NCBI GenBank assembly: GCA_946480965.1
Contig: CAMLMI010000162.1
Span: 1 to 9,820, forward strand
Direction: 5' to 3'
DNA: 9,820 bases
Source: an uncultured Verrucomicrobiales bacterium
Lineage (GTDB): Bacteria > Verrucomicrobiota > Verrucomicrobiae > Limisphaerales > CANJSG01
Shown here one piece after another: positions 6,927 to 9,820 of the stretch. The position numbers and the translations under genes were made by a program. The notes under the pieces were generated by a model. That model did not search any database, was not told the origin of the DNA, and saw nothing but the letters and a program-made list of their open reading frames with translations. Position 1 is the stretch's first letter, and every line of letters starts with the position of its first letter.

Positions 6927-8249
6927 TCAGATGGCGACGGACTTGTCGTCGAGCGCCGCGAACGCCGCGATCAGGTCCTGCGTGAACCGCACGGCGTCGC
7001 CGCCGTCGATGGCGCGGTGGTCGTAGCTCAGCGCGATGGGCATCATCAGGCGGGCTTCGATCTTGCCGGCCTTGGCGTCGGTGACGACCGCCTTGTAGCT
7101 GCCTTTGCCCACGCCGAGGATGGCGACTTCGGGCTTGTTGATGATCGGGGTGTAGTGGCCGCCGCCGATCGCGCCCTGGTTCGAGATGGTGAACGAACCG
7201 CCGCTCAGGTCGGCCGCCGTGACCTTGCGGTCGCGGGTGCGAAGGGCGAGGTCGTTCAGCTCCTTCGACAGGGTCAGCAGATCCTTCTTGTCGGCGTCCT
7301 TGATCACGGGAACGAGCAGCCCCTGCTCGGTGTCCACGGCCAGGCCGATGTTGATGTATTCCTTGAGGATGATCTGCTCGTTCGCCTCGTCCACGGAGGC
7401 GTTGAAGATCGGATACTTCTTCAGCGTGTTCGTGAGCGCCTTGATGACGAAGCAGGTGAGCGTGAGCTTGCCGCCCTTGGCCTCGTAGGCCGCCGCGTGG
7501 CGCTTGCGCAGCTCCATCAGGCCGGTGATGTCGACGTCCTCGAACTGGGTGACGTGCGGGATGGTGGAGGCGTTCTCCGCCATGCGCTGGGCGATGACCT
7601 TGCGCAGGTTGGTCATCGGCTTCTTGAGGATCGGGCCGACGAGCGAGAAGTCCGGCAGCGGCGTGGTCTTCTTGACCGGCGCGGCGGGCGCGGCTTCGGC
7701 CTTCGGAGCCAAGCCCCGGGCCGCCAGCGCCTTCAACCGGGCGACGTAGCCCTTGAAATCATCCGTCGTCACGCGGCCGCCATGTCCGGTGCCACCGATG
7801 GCGCGAAGATCGATGCCGAGCGTGTCGGCCATCCAACGCACGGAAGGCGAAGCGGGTGGAACCGGCGTTTCGTCGTCGAACGCCTCGTCGATGCCCTCGA
7901 CCTCGCCGACCTCCTCCTCCGGCTCGGCGGCGACCACGCGCTTCTTGGGCGCGGTTGTTTTCGGAGCGGCGGTCTTGGCCGCAGGCTTCGCGGTCGGAGC
8001 GGCGGCTTCCGCTCCGGCTCCGCCCTCGATCTGGAGGATCACGGCGCCGACGGAAATCTTCTGGCCCTCGGAGACCAAGACCTTGGTGATCTTGCCGCCG
8101 GCGGGGGCGGGAATGGGCGAGACGGCCTTGCCGGTCTCGAGTTCGAGCACGTTTTGGCCTTTGGCGATCGTGTCGCCCTCTTTCACGAGGATGGCCACGA
8201 CCGTGCCGGAATCCGCTCCTTCACCGAGCGCTGGAAGCTTCAAATCCAT
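6927..8249 (-). CDS. aceF: Dihydrolipoyl acyltransferase (E2), pyruvate dehydrogenase type
   Basis: Core subunit of a 2-oxoacid dehydrogenase complex; transfers the acyl group from lipoyl-lysine to CoA. 440 residues. One lipoyl domain spans 1-76 with the modified lysine Lys41. An Ala/Pro/Lys-rich linker covers 77-107 and an acidic one 109-128. The E1/E3-binding domain is at about 133-168 (SPSVRWMADTLGIDLRAI, GHGGRVTTDDF). The catalytic domain is at about 207-437, with YINIGLAVDTEQGLLVPVIK and the active-site DHRAIDG (His411, Asp415). The IPHVTQFEDVDIT region and NKPEVAILGV favour the pyruvate type over succinyl or branched-chain E2. The lipoyl motif is ETGKA rather than the common ETDKA. First gene of the unit leading to hicB, hicA and lpd; no E1 gene lies upstream, which is unusual. 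The start at 8249 sits exactly at the lipoyl-domain N-terminus. Confidence 0.95.
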   Translation of the reverse strand: MDLKLPALGEGADSGTVVAILVKEGDTIAKGQNVLELETGKAVSPIPAPAGGKITKVLVSEGQKISVGAVILQIEGGAGAEAAAPTAKPAAKTAAPKTTAPKKRVVAAEPEEEVGEVEGIDEAFDDETPVPPASPSVRWMADTLGIDLRAIGGTGHGGRVTTDDFKGYVARLKALAARGLAPKAEAAPAAPVKKTTPLPDFSLVGPILKKPMTNLRKVIAQRMAENASTIPHVTQFEDVDITGLMELRKRHAAAYEAKGGKLTLTCFVIKALTNTLKKYPIFNASVDEANEQIILKEYINIGLAVDTEQGLLVPVIKDADKKDLLTLSKELNDLALRTRDRKVTAADLSGGSFTISNQGAIGGGHYTPIINKPEVAILGVGKGSYKAVVTDAKAGKIEARLMMPIALSYDHRAIDGGDAVRFTQDLIAAFAALDDKSVAI

Positions 8250-8310
8250 AGTTTCAAATGCGTCGAAGAACGACGGGCGAAATTGACGGCAACCCGGATG
8301 GGTTGGCGAG

Positions 8311-8357
8311 AAAAAGGTTGGCGCTGGTCAGCGGCCTAATTTGCCGCATGACAGCGC
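8311..8357 (-). terminator. Probable intrinsic terminator of the UreH-like gene
   Basis: On the minus strand GCGCTG-TCA-GCGGC pairs with its partner over 14 bp with two single-base bulges and an AAATTAG loop (8321-8357). It is followed after five bases by TTTTT (8311-8315). It begins 13 bases beyond the transporter stop codon. The gap before the T-run is slightly long. If it works, the E2 operon needs its own promoter in 8250-8310, where I see only weak candidates. Confidence 0.5.
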
Positions 8358-8370
8358 CTACTGGGGCCGG

Positions 8371-9048
8371 CTACTCGCCGCCGACCGTCAGCCAGAAGAT
8401 GCCGACGCCCACCGCCGCCAGCGAACACGTCGCCATCAGCCCGTGATAGGCCCGGTTGCCGCCCAGCTCGAACCGCCGGGTCAACCAGCCGAGAAACGTC
8501 GAAAATCCCGCCATCGCCGCCAGCGTGCCGACACCATAGGCCGCGATGTAGGCGACCGTTTCCCAGCGGCTGGGGAGCGCCAAAGCCGGGACCAAGGCCA
8601 AAAAGTGCGATCCACCCGCCATGCCGTGCAGCGCGCCAAACCCGAAAACCGTGTGCTTGTGCAGATGGCGGCTCGGCCGGGCCGGTTCGTGCCCCTCCGT
8701 GTGGGCGTGGATGTGGACGTGCCGGACGCCGTCGTGGACGTGTTCGTGGGTGTGGACGTGGTTCTTCAACGCGCTGCGGAAGCTCCAAACGCCCAAGGCT
8801 ATCAACAGCACCCCCACCAGCTTCTCGCTCCAGGTGGAGAGCTGGTCCACGTGCAGCACGTTCCGCAGCACCACCGCCGCCCCCGCGATGATCGCGACGC
8901 CCAGCGCGTGCCCGAGCCCCCAGCGCAACCCCGCCAGCCACGCCTGCCGCCGGTCCTTCACCACCAGCGGCGCGACCGCCGCCAAATGGTCCGGTCCGGA
9001 CACCACGTGCAGCATTCCGGCAATGAATCCGGGAAGGAGTGAAAGCAT
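8371..9048 (-). CDS. UreH/NicO-like nickel (cobalt) transporter
   Basis: 225 residues from the ATG at 9048; a longer frame exists, but its extra N-terminus is Arg/Pro-rich and unlike the family. About six membrane helices: near 3-30, 37-63, 74-94, 133-160, 164-189 and 202-222. Helix 1 carries HVVSGPDHLAAVAPL (14-28), a variant of the metal-binding H-x(4-5)-DH signature of NiCoT/NicO transporters. Helix 4 has GALHGMAGGSH (138-148), with further metal-ligand histidines. Between helices 3 and 4 a loop holds 13 histidines in residues 97-132, largely alternating, typical of nickel or cobalt buffering. Its start faces the urease gene ureA across a 168-base shared control region, so nickel for urease is the most likely cargo. 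Direction (import or export) cannot be proven from sequence. No clear Shine-Dalgarno precedes the ATG. Confidence 0.8.
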   Translation of the reverse strand: MLSLLPGFIAGMLHVVSGPDHLAAVAPLVVKDRRQAWLAGLRWGLGHALGVAIIAGAAVVLRNVLHVDQLSTWSEKLVGVLLIALGVWSFRSALKNHVHTHEHVHDGVRHVHIHAHTEGHEPARPSRHLHKHTVFGFGALHGMAGGSHFLALVPALALPSRWETVAYIAAYGVGTLAAMAGFSTFLGWLTRRFELGGNRAYHGLMATCSLAAVGVGIFWLTVGGE

Positions 9049-9216
9049 GATTTGTAGGGACCGGACGGGAAACCGGCGGGCGGTTGATAGCACCTCGACG
9101 ACAAAAGTCGCATCATTTTCTCGCCGACCCGGCGGTCTTCCCGCAAGACTCCCGGCCCAGCGCGGGAAGCCTCCCGATGGGCTGGCTTCCGGAGTTCGCA
9201 CCCCAATCTACGCCCC
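9049..9216. promoter_or_regulatory. Divergent promoter region between transporter gene and ureA, with inverted repeat
   Basis: The 168 bases separate two divergently transcribed nickel-related genes, so both promoters should lie here. I found no convincing -35/-10 pair on either strand. A perfect 8-bp inverted repeat CTTCCCGC (9137-9144) / GCGGGAAG (9162-9169) with a 17-base spacer sits 48-80 bases before ureA. Its geometry, two half-sites about 16 apart, is like a NikR operator, but the half-site bases differ from the known enterobacterial GTATGA. It could instead be an RNA hairpin in the ureA leader. A shorter hairpin with a TTTT/AAAA loop, CGAC-GTCG, lies near 9098-9110. Confidence 0.45.
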
Positions 9217-9519
<303 letters not shown>

Positions 9520-9554
9520 AGAGGTCAATTTGGCCAATTCAATCGCGTAACTCC

Positions 9555-9758
9555 ATGAGCCGAAGCTACCACGTAACCCGAAGAAACGCGTCCGCTCGCT
9601 CGGCGGCGGGAGACACTGTCGCAATGGAAGAACTGTCCGAGAAAGAGATCGTCAAGAAACAGGCCAGAAAAGATGGCCACGAGATCAGGAACAGCTTCTT
9701 GGTTGGTTTGGTTAGGCGAATCAGGAAACCAAATCGCGATAGACGGGAAATCCTCTGA
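9555..9758 (+). CDS. Small basic protein of unknown function
   Basis: 67 residues from the ATG at 9555 to TGA. I do not recognise it with certainty. It opens with RSYHVTRR, has a small acidic helix-like part (AMEELSEKEIVKKQARK, 24-40) and ends in an Arg-rich tail (VRRIRKPNRDRREI). There is no signal peptide or membrane helix. The acidic-then-basic layout suits a small nucleic-acid- or protein-binding factor, but that is a guess. Hand-counted GC is about 53 %, clearly below the neighbours, which suggests later insertion between ureA and the rest of the urease genes. No Shine-Dalgarno is visible. An opposite-strand frame over the same bases looks less protein-like. Confidence 0.5.
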   Translation: MSRSYHVTRRNASARSAAGDTVAMEELSEKEIVKKQARKDGHEIRNSFLVGLVRRIRKPNRDRREIL

Positions 9759-9820
9759 TACTTGGGCAGCAATCGTAATGATCCGTCAACGTGTGACTCT
9801 CACGGCCAACCGATGACTGC

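Noticed and set aside
4882..7026. 714-codon plus-strand frame opposite lpd and hicBA
   Set aside because: Antisense to four well-identified genes; its sequence has no family features.
8290..8305. 6-bp hairpin CAACCC/GGGTTG upstream of E2 considered as a terminator
   Set aside because: No T-run follows it on either strand; the stem at 8321-8357 with TTTTT is the better terminator.
6879..8339. 486-codon plus-strand frame opposite E2
   Set aside because: Shadow of E2; the composition is typical of reverse frames of GC-rich genes.
9049..9201. N-terminal extension of the transporter to an ATG at 9201
   Set aside because: The added 51 residues are Arg/Pro/Gly-rich and unlike NicO proteins. They would also fill nearly all of the divergent control region.
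9778..9816. 12-codon frame ending in an ATGA overlap near the right edge, as a leader peptide
   Set aside because: Too short, no ribosome site, and the downstream gene is not in the window.

Overview
The window is about 64-67 % GC by eye and carries ten protein-coding genes. Eight lie on the minus strand; the last two are on the plus strand. The FG-GAP/VCBS secreted repeat protein, the glycosidase-glycosyltransferase fusion, and many genes without a strong Shine-Dalgarno suggest a member of the Verrucomicrobiota/Planctomycetota sphere, more likely Verrucomicrobiota. That placement is inference from gene flavour, since there is no rRNA or marker here that settles it.

Layout from left to right. 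(1) 1-1187, minus: the N-terminal 395 residues of a secreted protein with seven 50-53-residue VCBS/FG-GAP repeats, cut by the window edge. (2) 1188-1596: a non-coding stretch with two inverted repeats. (3) 1597-4973, minus: a tight two-gene unit, a cytosolic glycoside-hydrolase/GT2 fusion with C-terminal membrane helices followed 5 nt later by thymidylate synthase (thyA). (4) 4991-5024: a strong hairpin just in front of that unit. (5) 5047-8249, minus: dihydrolipoyl acyltransferase (E2, pyruvate type), hicB, hicA and dihydrolipoyl dehydrogenase (lpd), separated by only 12, 3 and 8 nt. A small type II toxin-antitoxin pair is therefore lodged inside a 2-oxoacid dehydrogenase operon. (6) 8311-8357: a likely intrinsic terminator that isolates this operon from (7) 8371-9048, minus: a UreH/NicO-like nickel/cobalt transporter with a His-rich loop. 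(8) 9049-9216: a divergent control region with an 8-bp inverted repeat. (9) 9217-9519, plus: urease gamma subunit ureA. (10) 9555-9758, plus: a small basic unknown protein where ureB would be expected. The last 62 bases show no gene I can support.

How the genes work together. E2 and Lpd are two of the three enzymes of the pyruvate dehydrogenase complex; E1 is not in the window. The transporter probably supplies nickel for the urease whose first gene faces it. The fusion glycosyltransferase probably makes or remodels a glycan at the inner membrane; its pairing with thyA has no obvious metabolic logic. The two items most worth a second look are the HicBA pair inside the E2-lpd operon, whose antitoxin is too short to carry a DNA-binding domain, and the GH-GT2 fusion.
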